Notes: generated by a model not told the origin, from the sequence alone. A DNA stretch of 32,394 nt from an uncultured Oscillibacter sp. (GCA_900548505.1 URKI01000026.1:1-32394); one strand, 5' to 3'; positions 13,821 through 22,234 are shown, counted from the stretch's first letter. Translations and numbers: made by a program.

Positions 13821-16229
13821 ATGAAGAAGTTCCTTTCTCTGGCTCTGGCTCTGGTTATGACCATGTCTCTGGTCACCATCAGCGCTGGCGCCAAGGACTT
13901 CACCGACAACAGCAAGATCACCTATGGCGATGCTGTTAAGGTGATGTCCGCCATCAAGGTCGTCGACGGCTATGCCGAGGGCGACTTCCGTCCCACCAAC
14001 ACCCTGACCCGTGGTGCAGCTGCCAAGATCATCTGCAACATGATCCTCGGCCCCACCACCGCTGGCGCTCTGCCCACCTCCGTGGCTCCCTTCAAGGATG
14101 TCCCCGCTGGCAGCACTTTCGCTGGCTACATCGCTTACTGCTCTCAGCAGAAGATCATCAACGGCTATGCTGACGGCACCTTCCGTCCCTCCGGCACCCT
14201 GAACGGCTATGCCTTCATGAAGATGCTGCTGGGCGCTCTGGGCTATGACGGCTCCGTTGAGGGCTTCACCGGTGCCAACTGGTCCGTGAACGTGGCCAAG
14301 CTGGCCATGGGCATCGGCCTGGACGACGGCCTGACCGAGGGCTTCAACGGCTCCAAGGCTGTCACCCGTGAAGAGGCTTGCCTGTATGCCTTCAACACCC
14401 TGCAGGCTGACATGGTCAAGTACGACAACGCTGGTTCTTCCATTACCATCGGCGGCGTCGAGATCGTGACCAACCCCTCCAAGGCTGAGGTCGTGACCAG
14501 CACTGCTGCTTCCGACACCATCAAGGACGAGGGCGCTGGCCACTATGTTGTTCAGTTCGGCGAGCGTTACTTCAAGGATCTGGAGAAGAGCGCTTCTCAC
14601 GACAACATGGATCGTCCCGCCACCAAGTGGGTGTATGACGATGAGGAGATCACCGTTGTCGCCGACAAGGCTGACGCCACCTACACCAAGGCTGTTGAGG
14701 AGAAGGACCTGTACAAGGCTCTGAACATCTCCGCCAACAACGCGTTCGATGTCTACACTGACGGTGTTGCTGGTGCTACCGATGTTGCCATCAGCAACTC
14801 TGCTACCACCGATCTGGCTGGCAGCGGCCGCGGCGTCCTGGTCGAGGTCTACTATGACAAGGACAGCACCGATAACCGCATCATCATCACCAACACCAAG
14901 ATCGACTCCATCGACGACGTTGATACCAACGACGACGACGAGCGCATCGTTGAGATTGGCTCTATGTCTTATGTGACCAACGAGTTCGAAGAGGACGATA
15001 TGGTTCTGTTCACCGTGGACGACAACGCTGCCAACGATGAGAAGATCCAGACCATGGTTGCCGCTGAGAAGCTGACCGGCGAGCTGACCAAGAAGGCTGG
15101 TTCCAAGTACACCATCGACGGCACTGTCTACGAGCTGTCTCAGTCCGCTTACGAGGACATCGACGAGTCTGTCACCGTGAAGTCCGACGTTGACTTCTAC
15201 CTGGATCCCTATGGCTACATCATCAAGCTGGATGTTGCCGAGGATAGCACCACTGTTGAGAACCTGGCTCTGGTCCTGGATCGCGAAAGCGATCGTGGCA
15301 CCGACTGGGCCAAGCTGCTGTTCTCCGACGGCAAGACCAAGGTCGTGGATATCACCAAGGCTTTCAGCAACTATGATATTGGCGATCTGGTCTCCTTCAA
15401 GGTGGAGGACGATGGTGTGTACAAGCTGACCGAGAAGGTCGATCATGTTTCCAACGGTAGTGCTTCTTTCGAGAAGGGCAACACCTACATCAACTTCAAC
15501 GGTGCCAAGGTCAAGGTTGACTCCAAGACCGTGTTCGTGTACGCTGTGTCTTCCGGCTCTGATGTGAACTACACTGTCTACACCGGCTACAAGTCTGCCG
15601 CCAGCTTCAACGCTGCCTCCGGCGCCAAGGTGATCGGCTATGTGCCCACCGGCAAGACTGCTGCTTCCGTGGTGTTCGTTCAGGTTGCTAAGGCTGACCT
15701 GCACAGCACTTCCGCTGATCTGACCTTCCTGGCTGTTCAGGATGACCTGAGCGAGATCGACGAGGGCGACGGCGTGAAGTACTATGAGTTCCAGGCTGTC
15801 GTGAACGGCGAGATCAAGACCGTGAAGATCGACTCCACTTACGTCGGCAACGGCGGTAGCCAGTTCGCTCTGTTCAATGGCGTTAAGGTCCTGAACCAGG
15901 TGAGCTACGACTCCGACGATCTGGGCGATCTGGGCAACGCTGTTACCACTGGCACCGATCCTTACGATGCTACTGCGAAGGACTACTACACCGCTAACAA
16001 GAGCGAGAAGGAGTCCAACGGCGTCCTGACCTTCAAGCAGGATGGCACCGCCTACACTCTGTCTTACACCGACGACGTGAAGGTCTTCTTTGTCGACGGC
16101 GATGAGATCTCCGAGGGTAAGGTTGGCGACATCCGCGAGGATGACAACGGCTCCAAGGATCCCTATGGCACCATCTACTACACGCTGGACGACGGCGATG
16201 TGGATCTGGTTGTCATCGTGAAGAACTAA
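13821..16229 (+). CDS. S-layer protein with N-terminal SLH domains
   Basis: Exported surface protein, 802 aa. The signal peptide (MKKFLSLALALVMTMSLVTI, cut after SAGA) is followed by SLH repeats: about 25-78 (VVDGYAEGDFRPTNTLTRGAAAKII), 90-140 (IINGYADGTFRPSGTLNGYAFMKML) and a weaker third up to 195 (GLTEGFNGSKAVTREEACLYAFN). SLH domains bind pyruvylated secondary cell-wall polymer. The remaining 600 residues are acidic and rich in Asp, Lys, Val and Thr, with no enzyme motif I recognise, as expected for a lattice protein. Codon use differs from the neighbours (many GCT, CGT, TCT, GTT), as in very highly expressed genes. It has its own promoter, long leader, AAAGGAGG site and terminator. Confidence 0.92.
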   Translation: MKKFLSLALALVMTMSLVTISAGAKDFTDNSKITYGDAVKVMSAIKVVDGYAEGDFRPTNTLTRGAAAKIICNMILGPTTAGALPTSVAPFKDVPAGSTFAGYIAYCSQQKIINGYADGTFRPSGTLNGYAFMKMLLGALGYDGSVEGFTGANWSVNVAKLAMGIGLDDGLTEGFNGSKAVTREEACLYAFNTLQADMVKYDNAGSSITIGGVEIVTNPSKAEVVTSTAASDTIKDEGAGHYVVQFGERYFKDLEKSASHDNMDRPATKWVYDDEEITVVADKADATYTKAVEEKDLYKALNISANNAFDVYTDGVAGATDVAISNSATTDLAGSGRGVLVEVYYDKDSTDNRIIITNTKIDSIDDVDTNDDDERIVEIGSMSYVTNEFEEDDMVLFTVDDNAANDEKIQTMVAAEKLTGELTKKAGSKYTIDGTVYELSQSAYEDIDESVTVKSDVDFYLDPYGYIIKLDVAEDSTTVENLALVLDRESDRGTDWAKLLFSDGKTKVVDITKAFSNYDIGDLVSFKVEDDGVYKLTEKVDHVSNGSASFEKGNTYINFNGAKVKVDSKTVFVYAVSSGSDVNYTVYTGYKSAASFNAASGAKVIGYVPTGKTAASVVFVQVAKADLHSTSADLTFLAVQDDLSEIDEGDGVKYYEFQAVVNGEIKTVKIDSTYVGNGGSQFALFNGVKVLNQVSYDSDDLGDLGNAVTTGTDPYDATAKDYYTANKSEKESNGVLTFKQDGTAYTLSYTDDVKVFFVDGDEISEGKVGDIREDDNGSKDPYGTIYYTLDDGDVDLVVIVKN

Positions 16230-16272
16230 TTCTTCATGCAATTATCAAAAACACATCTGTGTTGAGATAGGC

Positions 16273-16309
16273 AAGACCCCGTACCGCAAGGTACGGGGTC
16301 TTGTTTTTC
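16273..16309 (+). terminator. Intrinsic terminator of the S-layer gene
   Basis: Perfect 13-bp stem AAGACCCCGTACC/GGTACGGGGTCTT (16273-16285, 16290-16302) with a GCAA tetraloop, followed by GTTTTTCCTTTTT. Confidence 0.93.
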
Positions 16310-16356
16310 CTTTTTCTGCATGGCACGGAAGCTGCCCTGTCAGACCACGGCAAAGT

Positions 16357-16400
16357 AAAAGACACCCCAGCAGACTTGTTTGCCCGCCGGGGTGTCTTTT
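16357..16400 (-). terminator. Intrinsic terminator of the mgtE-dehydrogenase unit
   Basis: AAAAGACACCCC (16357-16368) pairs with GGGGTGTCTTTT (16389-16400), 12 bp with a 20-nt loop; on the minus-strand RNA the stem ends in a U-run. It lies 12 bp past the dehydrogenase stop. Confidence 0.8.
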
Positions 16401-16412
16401 ATAGCAGAAAGA

Positions 16413-17393
16413 TCACAGTTTGGTGGGATAGGTGCCGGTGCGGTCCATTTCCACGATGCCCTCCACGCCGCAGCGCACCATGCTCTCCACGGCCTCCTGG
16501 GTGTAGAACGCCATGTGCTGGGTCATGACTACGTTGCGGAACTGGTGCAGGTAAAACCAGTTGCGGTTGCTGAGAATATCTGTCCGATGATCGCCGTGGA
16601 CGATCCCCTCTTCTCCCTCCACCGTGTCCATACCGAGGGCGCCGATCTTCTCCGTTTCGATCCCCTCGATCAGCGCATCAATGTCGGTGAGTCCGCCCCG
16701 GGCGCAGTTGATGAGAATGACGCCGGTTTTCATTTTTGCAATGGCATCCCGGTCGATCATGTGGTGGGTGGCCTCTGTGAGGGGCATGTGCAGACTGATG
16801 ACGTCACAGGTGCGCAGGAGCGTATCCAGATCGGTGTACTGGGCGTAGGGCAGAGCCTCCGGGTTTTCGTGCCGGGACCAGGCCAGCAGGCGGCAGCCAA
16901 AGCCGGAAAGCTCCCGCAGCACCTGTACGCCGATGCGGCCTGTGCCCAGAATGCCGATGGTGAGACTCTTCATATCCCGTCCCTGGAGGCCCTCCAGGGA
17001 AAAGTCGTTTACCTGCCCCCGCCACATGGCCTGCTTGTAGTGCCGCAGGCACATGAGGATCATCATAACGGTGAAATCCGCCACGCCGTTGGGGGGATAG
17101 TTTGCGCTGCACACCTGAATGCCAAGCTCATGGGCTGCCTGCAGGTCGATGTGGTTGCTGCCGATGGTGCGGGTGGAGAGGCAGCGGATCCCCAGCGCAT
17201 GATAGCGCTCCAGCAGATGCCGGTCGATATGGCCCTGGCCCAGAATGGTCACGCCGTCGCAGCCTGCGGCAAGCCCGGCGTTTTCCGGCGTGGGCACCAG
17301 GGTGCTGGTGGTAATGTCCACATGGTATTTTGCAGCCGCCGCAGAAAAGGCGGCAAGCTCGTCTTTGCGTACTTCGTAAGCGAAAATCTTCAT
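16413..17393 (-). CDS. D-2-hydroxyacid dehydrogenase (D-lactate dehydrogenase/VanH-like)
   Basis: NAD-dependent enzyme of 326 aa, expected to reduce a 2-keto acid such as pyruvate to the D-hydroxyacid. Visible: the catalytic-domain block LSTRTIGSNHIDLQAA, the Rossmann dinucleotide loop GILGTGRIGVQVLRELSGFGCRLLAWSR, the catalytic Arg in LINCARGG, Glu in DTVEGEEG and His in TQHMAFYT. Several stretches recall VanH/Ldh (GFGC..LA.SR, VEGEEG, the Tyr-Thr after the His). No VanA/VanX-like gene is near, so vancomycin resistance is not suggested. It lies 29 bp after mgtE with its own GGAGAAA site and no promoter seen, so it probably shares the Mg2+-controlled transcript. The exact keto acid is not known. 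Confidence 0.88.
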   Translation of the reverse strand: MKIFAYEVRKDELAAFSAAAAKYHVDITTSTLVPTPENAGLAAGCDGVTILGQGHIDRHLLERYHALGIRCLSTRTIGSNHIDLQAAHELGIQVCSANYPPNGVADFTVMMILMCLRHYKQAMWRGQVNDFSLEGLQGRDMKSLTIGILGTGRIGVQVLRELSGFGCRLLAWSRHENPEALPYAQYTDLDTLLRTCDVISLHMPLTEATHHMIDRDAIAKMKTGVILINCARGGLTDIDALIEGIETEKIGALGMDTVEGEEGIVHGDHRTDILSNRNWFYLHQFRNVVMTQHMAFYTQEAVESMVRCGVEGIVEMDRTGTYPTKL

Positions 17394-17422
17394 GGGTTTC
17401 TCCGTTTGATCGCGTTGGCCGC

Positions 17423-18805
17423 TCAGACGCCCAGAATCAGGGAGGCGACCTGGAAATAAATCAGCAGGGAAATAGAGTCCACAATGGTGGAGATAAAGGG
17501 AGAGGCCATGACGGCCGGGTCAAACCCGATTTTTTCCGCCAGCAGCGGCAGCGAGCAGCCCACCAGCTTGGCGCACAGCACTGTGCCCACCAGCGTGATG
17601 CACACCACCAGCGCCACCATAGGCGTCACGGCGGGGTTTTGCAGCAGCCAGCGGTCCACCAGCAGCATCTTCACAAAGTTGGCCGCCGCCAGGCACACGC
17701 CGCAGCTGAGCGCCACCCGGAACTCCTTCCAGAGGACCCGCAGTACGTCGGAAAAATGCACCTCTCCCAAAGAAAGGGCGCGGATCACCGCCGTGGAGGC
17801 CTGGGTGCCGCTGTTGCCGCCGGTACCGGAGAGCATGGGCACGAAAGAGGTCAGAATGGCGCAGGACATAAGGGCACTTTCAAAATGGGTGAGGATGATG
17901 CCGGTGAAGGTGGCGGAGAGCATCAGCACCAGCAGCCAGGGGGTACGGGCCTTCCAGGTTTCCCACACGCCGGTTTTCAGGTAAGGCTTGTCGGAGGGCA
18001 GGATGGCGGCCATTTTCTCGATGTCCTCCGTGACCTCCTCCTGCAAAACGTCCATGGCGTCGTCCACGGTGACGATGCCCACGAGACGGGTCTCCGTGTC
18101 CACCACCGGCAGTGCCAGGAAGTCGTACTTGCTGAGGGCTCGGGCGGTGGACTCCTGGTCGTCCAGAGTCTGCACGCAGATGAAGTTGCGCTCCATGATG
18201 TCGCCGATGACGTCGTCTTCCTCTGCCAGCAGCAGCGTCCGGATGGACAGCACGCCGATCAGGTGGCGCTGCTCATCGATGACATAGCAGATGTTGATGG
18301 TCTCTTTGTCCGGGCCGGTGCGGCGGATGCGCTTGAGAGCGTCCTCCACGGTCATGGTCTCTTTCAGGTCCACGAACTCCGTGGTCATAATGCTGCCGGT
18401 GGAGTCGTCGGGATATTTGAGGATCTCGTTGATGCTTTTGCGCATTTCCGGGTCCGAGTGGCGCAAAATACGCTTGACCACATTGGCCGGCATCTCTTCC
18501 ACGATGTCCACCGTGTCGTCCAGATACAGCTCGTCCAGCACTTCTTTCAGCTCCGTGTTGGAAAAGCTCTGGATCAGGAGCTCCTGCTGGTCGCTGTCCA
18601 GCTCCACGAATACTTCGGCCGCCAGCTCCTTGGGCAGCAGGCGGAATACCAGCGGCACCTTTTCTCCCAGCTCACCGCACAGCGCAGCGATGTCCGCCGC
18701 CTCCAGCGGCAGCAGGAGGTCGCGCAGGGGAGCGTATTGTTTTCGGGACAGCAGATCCTCGATTTTTTCCACCAGTGCGTCCCGGTCTTCTTCCAGCTCA
18801 AACAC
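17423..18805 (-). CDS. mgtE: Magnesium transporter MgtE
   Basis: Mg2+ channel of 460 aa. Residues 1-130 are the N-domain of helical repeats (LEAADIAALCGELGEKVPLVFRLLP, ELLIQSFSNTELKEVLDELYLDD). Residues 130-255 hold two CBS domains (MTTEFVDLKETMTVEDALKRIR, LPVVDTETRLVGIVTVDDAMDVLQ). After residue 285 come five membrane helices with the family pore motifs: FVPMLSGTGGNSGTQAST, and FDPAVMASPFISTIVDSISLLIYF, whose Asp matches the Mg2+-selective pore residue of Thermus MgtE. The start is GTG at 18803-18805, nine nt after GGGAGG. An M-box and terminator precede it (18842-19062), so expression should rise when Mg2+ is low. Confidence 0.97.
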   Translation of the reverse strand: MFELEEDRDALVEKIEDLLSRKQYAPLRDLLLPLEAADIAALCGELGEKVPLVFRLLPKELAAEVFVELDSDQQELLIQSFSNTELKEVLDELYLDDTVDIVEEMPANVVKRILRHSDPEMRKSINEILKYPDDSTGSIMTTEFVDLKETMTVEDALKRIRRTGPDKETINICYVIDEQRHLIGVLSIRTLLLAEEDDVIGDIMERNFICVQTLDDQESTARALSKYDFLALPVVDTETRLVGIVTVDDAMDVLQEEVTEDIEKMAAILPSDKPYLKTGVWETWKARTPWLLVLMLSATFTGIILTHFESALMSCAILTSFVPMLSGTGGNSGTQASTAVIRALSLGEVHFSDVLRVLWKEFRVALSCGVCLAAANFVKMLLVDRWLLQNPAVTPMVALVVCITLVGTVLCAKLVGCSLPLLAEKIGFDPAVMASPFISTIVDSISLLIYFQVASLILGV

Positions 18806-18841
18806 GCTGTGCGTCCTCCCTTCCGTGTGCTGACTGCAAAT

Positions 18842-18884
18842 GAAAAATAAGCCCTCTGTCCGTCCAAACCGGTACGAACAGAGG
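18842..18884 (-). terminator. Riboswitch-controlled terminator upstream of mgtE
   Basis: On the minus-strand RNA an 11-bp stem (arms 18874-18884 and 18853-18863, one G-U pair) is followed by CUUAUUUUUC (18842-18852). It lies between the M-box and the mgtE ribosome-binding site, as expected for Mg2+-dependent attenuation. Confidence 0.85.
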
Positions 18885-18912
18885 AACCCAAAGGCGGGGG
18901 CAGCGCCTCCCG

Positions 18913-19062
18913 CAACCGTTCAAGCTTTAGCTCCACAAGGCGGTGAAATCGCGTTAGATGATACCTTCCTGTTCGATAGCACCTGTTCGACCCTCTTATG
19001 ATGTTTCCATCACTTCGCGGCAGCGATCCATATCCCTGCGGTAGCCTTACCTACCGGATTTT
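18913..19062 (-). ncRNA. M-box (ykoK) magnesium riboswitch
   Basis: The minus-strand leader shows conserved M-box pieces in order: GGTAGGTAAGGCTACC near the 5' end (19040-19055), then GGATCGCTGCCGCG, GAACAGG, AAGGTATCATCTAACGC and GTGGAGCTAAAGCTTGAACG (18916-18936). The ends can pair (AAUCCG with CGGUU) as helix P1. The M-box folds around Mg2+ and favours the downstream terminator when Mg2+ is plentiful. Its place in front of mgtE is the classical one. Boundaries are approximate. Confidence 0.9.
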
Positions 19063-19083
19063 GTATGATGACTTTCTTTCTTT

Positions 19084-19112
19084 ATCTTAAGACAAAAGGT
19101 GCGGCCTGTCAA
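19084..19112 (-). promoter_or_regulatory. Promoter of the M-box/mgtE transcript
   Basis: Minus strand TTGACA (19107-19112), 17-nt spacer, TAAGAT (19084-19089). Transcription would start about 15 nt before the M-box. Confidence 0.82.
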
Positions 19113-19158
19113 GGCGGGTGCCCCGGCGGCACATAGAATTTTACAAAGGCAAATCCCC

Positions 19159-19187
19159 TTGTGAAGTACCGCCCGGCATGTTATAAT
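19159..19187 (+). promoter_or_regulatory. Promoter of radC
   Basis: TTGTGA (19159-19164), 17-nt spacer, perfect TATAAT (19182-19187). It covers the GTG at 19161 and so rules that codon out as the translation start for this transcript. Confidence 0.75.
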
Positions 19188-19232
19188 GAAACATTCAGAA
19201 AAGTATGTTCCAATGAGGGGAGGCGCGCGGTT

Positions 19233-19907
19233 TTGGGGATCCACGACGGACACAGGGACAAGATGCGCCAGCGGTTCCTCCGGGGCGGACTGGATGCCTT
19301 TGCCGACCATGAGGCCCTGGAGCTCCTGCTGTATTACGCCATCCCCCGGCGGGATACCAACCCGCTGGCCCACGCCCTCATGGAGCGGTATGGCTCTTTG
19401 GCGGCGGTGCTGACCGCCCCGGTGGAAGATCTGCAGAAGGTGGAGGGCATAGGGGAGAGCGCGGCCATTTTGCTGTCGCTGGTGCCCCGGCTTTACCTGC
19501 GGGCCCGGCTGGCAGAGGCCCAGCAGGAGCAGATCCTCAACTCCTCGGAAAAGGCGGGCGCGTACCTGGTGGAGCGCTTCGCCGGAGAAAAACACGAGGT
19601 AGTCTACGCCCTGTGTCTGGACCGCAAGGGCAAGCTCATCGCCTGCAAGCGGCTGGGGGAGGGCGACATGGCCTCCGCGGGGCTGGACATCCGTCGCCTT
19701 CTGGAGGCGGCATTGCTCACCTCTGCCAGCGCGGTGATCCTCTCCCACAACCACCCCAGCGGCGTGGCCCTGCCCTCGCAGGATGACTTCATTGCCACGG
19801 AGCGGGCCAAGGCCGCCCTGGAGAGCATCGGCGTGCAGCTGGCGGACCATATCATCGCCGCCGACGGCGACTTCGTCTCCATGGCGGATAGCGGCTATCT
19901 GGGATAG
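19233..19907 (+). CDS. radC: RadC/MPN(+) family protein (JAB domain)
   Basis: A 224-aa protein of the RadC family. The N-terminal 90 residues contain a helix-hairpin-helix unit (LQKVEGIGESAAILLSLVPR) after HRDKMRQRFLRGGLDAFADHEALELLLYY. The C-terminal MPN domain has the JAMM zinc motif SHNHPSGVALPSQDD plus an upstream Glu-rich strand. Despite its name RadC has no proven repair role. The best start is TTG at 19233, nine nt after GAGGGGAGG (19215-19223) and downstream of the promoter at 19159-19187; the longer GTG start at 19161 would lie within the promoter. It stands 112 bp upstream of uvrB, which has its own promoter. Confidence 0.9.
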   Translation: MGIHDGHRDKMRQRFLRGGLDAFADHEALELLLYYAIPRRDTNPLAHALMERYGSLAAVLTAPVEDLQKVEGIGESAAILLSLVPRLYLRARLAEAQQEQILNSSEKAGAYLVERFAGEKHEVVYALCLDRKGKLIACKRLGEGDMASAGLDIRRLLEAALLTSASAVILSHNHPSGVALPSQDDFIATERAKAALESIGVQLADHIIAADGDFVSMADSGYLG

Positions 19908-19923
19908 CCGCCCAAAATTATAT

Positions 19924-19962
19924 CGAACATTTGTTGCAATTTTCTGGCTTTTTTGCTATTCT
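19924..19962 (+). promoter_or_regulatory. uvrB promoter with overlapping LexA-like SOS box
   Basis: TTGCAA (19934-19939), 17-nt spacer, TATTCT (19957-19962). CGAACATTTGTTGC (19924-19937) overlaps the -35 box and resembles the Gram-positive LexA/DinR box CGAACNNNNGTTCG, with the last two bases reversed. uvrB is a standard SOS gene in Firmicutes, which supports the call. Confidence 0.68.
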
Positions 19963-20019
19963 TTAAGCAGCTGCTTTGTCTGATCTGTGCTCCGGCACCA
20001 TGCAGCGGAAAGGAACGCT

Positions 20020-21990
20020 ATGCCGAACTTTGAAGTGGTTTCCGAATACCAGCCCTCCGGCGACCAGCCCAAGGCTATCGCCGCTCTGGCAGAGGGCATC
20101 GAGAATGGACTCAAGGAGCAGGTGCTGCTGGGCGTCACCGGCTCCGGCAAGACTTTCACCATGGCCAAGGTCATCGAGGCCGTCCAGCGGCCCACGCTGG
20201 TGCTGGCCCACAACAAGACTCTGGCCGCCCAGCTGTGCGCGGAGTTCAAGGAGTTTTTCCCCAACAACGCCGTGGAGTATTTTGTCTCCTATTACGATTA
20301 TTATCAGCCGGAGGCCTATATCCCCCATACGGATACCTATATCGCCAAGGACGCGGCCACCAACGAGGAGATCGACCGTCTGCGCCTCTCCGCCACCTGC
20401 GCGCTGCTGGAGCGGCGGGACGTGATCGTGGTGTCCTCCGTCTCCTGTATCTACGGTCTGGGCGAGCCGGACGACTTTGCCCAGATGGTGGTGTCGCTGC
20501 GGGTGGGCGCCCAGTGGGACCGGGACGAGCTGCTGCGCCGCCTGGTGGAGATCCGCTATGAGCGCAACGATGTGGCATTCCAGCGCAATATGTTCCGGGT
20601 CCGGGGAGACACGGTGGAGCTGTACCCCGCTTACTATAAGGACCACGCCATCCGGGTGGAGTTCTTCGGGGACGAGATCGACCGCATCAGCGACTTCAAC
20701 CCCGTCACCGGCACGGTGAACCGCCACCTCAACCACATCGCTATCTACCCGGCCAGCCACTATGTCACCACCAAGGAAAAGATGGACAAGGCCATCGGCC
20801 AGATCCGTGAGGAGCTGGAGCAGCAGGTGAAGGTATTCACCGACAACAACCAGCTGGTGGAGGCCCAGCGCATCCGCCAGCGCACGGAGTACGACATGGA
20901 GATGATGGCGGAGCTGGGCTATTGCTCCGGCATCGAGAACTACTCCCGCATCATCTCTGACCGTCCGGCGGGCTCCGCCCCCATGACGCTGCTGGACTTC
21001 TTCCCGGACGACTTTTTGCTCTTCGTGGATGAGAGCCATGTGACGCTGCCCCAGGTGCGGGCCATGTACAACGGCGACCGGGCCCGGAAGGACTCCCTGG
21101 TGAAGTACGGCTTCCGGCTGCCCTGCGCCTACGATAACCGTCCGCTGAAATTCGAGGAATTTGAAGAGCGCATCGGACAGGCCGTGTTCGTCTCGGCCAC
21201 CCCCGGCCCCTACGAGCGGGAGCGGGCGGACCAGGTGGTGGAGCAGGTCATCCGCCCCACGGGCCTGCTGGACCCGAGAGTGGAGGTGCGCCCGGTGACG
21301 GGGCAGATCGACGACCTGATGGAGGAGATCCGCACCCGTGCCGCCCGGAACGAGCGGGTGCTGGTGACTACCCTCACCAAGAAGATGGCGGAGGACCTGA
21401 CGGAGTATCTGAAAAACGCGGAGATCCGGGTACGGTATATGCACTCGGACGTGCAGACCATCGAGCGTATGGAGATCATCCGGGATCTGCGGCTGGGCAA
21501 GTTCGACGTGCTGGTGGGCATCAACCTGCTGCGGGAGGGCCTGGATCTGCCGGAGGTGAGCCTGGTGGCCATTCTGGACGCGGACAAGGAGGGCTTTTTG
21601 CGCTCGGAGACGTCCCTCATCCAGACCATCGGCCGCGCGGCCCGAAACGCAGACGGCATGGTGGTCATGTATGCCGACGAGATCACGCCTTCCATGCGCC
21701 TTGCCATGGATGAGACGGAGCGCCGCCGGAAGATCCAGAGCGATTACAATGAGGCCCACGGCATCGTTCCCAAGACCATCATCAAGGGCGTCCGGGAGGT
21801 GCTGGAGATCTCCCGTTCGGCGGAGGAGGAGTCCGGCAAGGGTCGGAAAAAGCGCAAGCTCAGCGACCAGGAGCGCGCCGCGGAGATCGCCCGCCTGGAA
21901 AAGGAAATGAAGGAAGCCAGCAAAATGCTGGAATTCGAGTATGCGGCGGTGCTGCGTGACCGCATTATCGAGCTGCGGGGCGAAAAATAA
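20020..21990 (+). CDS. uvrB: Excinuclease ABC subunit B
   Basis: DNA damage-verifying helicase-like subunit of nucleotide excision repair, 656 aa, the usual length. Seen in order: LLGVTGSGKTFTMAKV (Walker A, near residue 40), the beta-hairpin segment YYDYYQPEAYIPHTDTYIAKD near 95 that clamps DNA, LLFVDESHVTLPQ (DEAD-type motif II), VLVGINLLREGLDLPEV, QTIGRAARNADG (motif VI) and a C-terminal UVR coiled coil (AAEIARLEKEMKEASKMLEFEYAAVLRDRIIEL) that contacts UvrA/UvrC. ATG 20020 follows AAAGGAA; the ORF extends upstream to 19987 but that start has no ribosome-binding site. A copy of its last 39 bp lies at 22150-22188. It probably forms an operon with ybaK and uvrA. Confidence 0.98.
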   Translation: MPNFEVVSEYQPSGDQPKAIAALAEGIENGLKEQVLLGVTGSGKTFTMAKVIEAVQRPTLVLAHNKTLAAQLCAEFKEFFPNNAVEYFVSYYDYYQPEAYIPHTDTYIAKDAATNEEIDRLRLSATCALLERRDVIVVSSVSCIYGLGEPDDFAQMVVSLRVGAQWDRDELLRRLVEIRYERNDVAFQRNMFRVRGDTVELYPAYYKDHAIRVEFFGDEIDRISDFNPVTGTVNRHLNHIAIYPASHYVTTKEKMDKAIGQIREELEQQVKVFTDNNQLVEAQRIRQRTEYDMEMMAELGYCSGIENYSRIISDRPAGSAPMTLLDFFPDDFLLFVDESHVTLPQVRAMYNGDRARKDSLVKYGFRLPCAYDNRPLKFEEFEERIGQAVFVSATPGPYERERADQVVEQVIRPTGLLDPRVEVRPVTGQIDDLMEEIRTRAARNERVLVTTLTKKMAEDLTEYLKNAEIRVRYMHSDVQTIERMEIIRDLRLGKFDVLVGINLLREGLDLPEVSLVAILDADKEGFLRSETSLIQTIGRAARNADGMVVMYADEITPSMRLAMDETERRRKIQSDYNEAHGIVPKTIIKGVREVLEISRSAEEESGKGRKKRKLSDQERAAEIARLEKEMKEASKMLEFEYAAVLRDRIIELRGEK

Positions 21991-22188
21991 TTATCGGCGG
22001 GAAACAGGCTGCCCGGCGTACTCGAATTCGCCGGGAGTCCGGCGTACAAGCGTTTTCCCGGAGGGAAAACCTTGAACCGGGAGGAATTCACTTCCACCCG
22101 GTTGGTAAAATCACAGGGTTCCCGCCCGACGGAGTCGGGTGGGATGTACGCGGCGGTGCTGCGTGACCGCATTATCGAGCTGCGGGGC
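21943..22188 (+). repeat. Direct repeat of the uvrB 3' end flanking a 168-bp insert
   Basis: A 39-bp sequence is identical at 21943-21981 (inside uvrB) and 22150-22188 (intergenic). The second copy still reads in frame as AAVLRDRIIELRG followed by QA and a stop, whereas uvrB itself now ends RGEK. The 168 bp between are GC-rich and full of short inverted repeats, such as GAATTCGAGTA (21931-21941) against TACTCGAATTC (22019-22029), and a CCCGAC/GTCGGG hairpin near 22127-22141. No ORF is credible. It could be a small inserted element whose site was duplicated, or a local duplication. Confidence 0.75.
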
Positions 22189-22234
22189 CAGGCGTGAGCC
22201 TGCCCGGCGCGTTTACAGAATAAGGAGAAACACA

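Noticed and set aside
13647..16241. Open frame of 864 codons antisense to the S-layer gene
   Set aside because: It mirrors the codon bias of the sense gene, has a Val/Gly/His/Asp-rich composition without domain character and no ribosome-binding site; the sense gene has clear SLH domains.
16413..17393. VanH of a vancomycin-resistance cluster
   Set aside because: The protein resembles VanH/D-lactate dehydrogenases, but no VanA-type ligase, VanX dipeptidase or VanRS pair adjoins it.
21982..22149. Integrase-bearing genomic island at the uvrB 3' end
   Set aside because: The direct repeats look like attachment sites, but only 168 bp lie between them and no integrase gene is present.
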